A DNA stretch of 12,500 nt from Baffinella frigidus (taxonomy: Eukaryota; Cryptophyceae; Cryptomonadales; Baffinellaceae), in NCBI GenBank assembly GCA_026770585.1, contig MU646614.1:337369-349868 (forward strand), given 5' to 3'. Under the pieces are notes generated by a model. It was given only the letters and a program-made list of their open reading frames with translations, ran no database searches and had not been told where the DNA came from. The translations under genes and the position numbers were made by a program. Positions 12,087 through 12,500 of the stretch are shown piece by piece. The stretch's first letter is position 1, and each line of letters starts with the position of its first letter.

Positions 12087-12445
12087 ATGGGGAGCATGGG
12101 CCGACCGCTGCCGCTGACGCTGACAGAGTCGGAGACCGCCGCACCTCCTCACCACCACCAACTCCTCACCCAGCCTGTCGAGGAATCGCGCCGGAGGCGA
12201 AACTCTCTACCCCAGCTTCGGCAGCGATCTCAGCGCGCCGCAGGCCATCCCGTCGTGACCAATTCGCCGTTGTGCGCGACCTCGAGCGCGCTGGAAATTT
12301 CGCCGGAGTCGCCGCCCTTCCGCCGAATGTCCAGCCTCTGCCACCTCGACCTCGACCTCATGCGACCTCGATCTCGGACAGAAAGCATGCTGGGGAATTC
12401 GACCAGTCGAAGCGGAAACCGCAGATCCTCCTCCGTGGCGTCACG
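12087..12445 (+). CDS. Putative first exon, Ser/Arg-rich protein, product unknown
   Basis: I do not recognise a family. From ATG at 12087 (MGSMGRPLPLTLTESETAAP) the frame is open for 120 codons. It is Ser-, Arg- and Pro-rich, with SRRRRNSLPQL, ALEISPESPPFRRMSSL, LMRPRSRTESML and RSGNRRSSSVASR, several of which look like basophilic kinase target sites. Its in-frame TGA (12447-12449) lies inside CACG|GTGAGC, a good 5' splice donor. I therefore take the exon to end at 12445, with the intron beginning at 12446 and running out of the window. The protein would be largely disordered. A GC-rich minus-strand frame (12230-12487) overlaps but looks less natural. There is no domain support, and confidence rests on composition and the donor. 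Confidence 0.45.
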
Positions 12446-12500
12446 GTGAGCCCCCCAGAACATAGGGCCAAACTGGCCCCTCAGCACATAGGTCCAAACC
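12446..12500 (+). other. Putative intron start with short repeat
   Basis: It begins GTGAGC. ACATAGG(G/T)CCAAAC occurs twice (about 12460-12473 and 12485-12498). The window ends here. Confidence 0.35.

Noticed and set aside
1-12500. tRNA or rRNA genes
   Set aside because: I saw no tRNA A-box/B-box pair with cloverleaf arms and no rRNA core sequence. Several hairpins were checked and do not fit.

Overview
The window reads as eukaryotic nuclear DNA of subtelomeric type, most likely from a protist or alga. The evidence is four blocks of TTTAGGG/CCCTAAA-class telomeric repeat, many short transposons with terminal inverted repeats and no transposase, GA microsatellites, exon-like fragments ending at possible splice sites, and no bacterial gene layout. 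TTTAGGG telomeres occur in plants, many green algae, dinoflagellates and chromerids. I cannot choose between these from the sequence. No tRNA, rRNA, CRISPR array or complete conserved gene was recognised.

Layout. 1-238 is a degenerate C-strand telomeric array. 311-1500 holds foldback elements, a GA-rich minisatellite and four copies of a short coding-derived motif. 1720-2770 is a cluster of MITEs: three copies of a ~120 bp CAGGGGTACCTCGC family, two copies of a 105 bp TCCCTTAAGTGGC family, and a copy of a ~100 bp dispersed repeat. 3050-3420 has inverted repeats, a perfect 18 bp stem and palindromic TACGAAGCTTCGTA sites. 4129-4859 has three further TIR elements, two of them nested. 5705-6550 is a hAT-like non-autonomous element with an 8 bp target duplication, subterminal repeats and a captured gene fragment. 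6660-7121 is a coding-like segment. 7155-7981 is a diverged segmental duplication.

8118-9972 is the most unusual part. It contains G-strand, then C-strand, then G-strand telomeric arrays. The last two face outward around a 364 bp core that is itself an inverted repeat. With the array at 1-238, the order is C-G-C-G. 10083-10834 has three more 105 bp MITEs around a coding fragment. 11110-12069 has a foldback element, an inverted second copy of the 4129 element, a 73 bp tandem repeat and a hairpin. 12087-12445 looks like a first exon ending in a GTGAG donor.

The few coding pieces are fragments or single exons, none clearly functional, and no pathway can be assigned. Repeat structure is the main content. 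Boundaries and percentages were worked out by eye.
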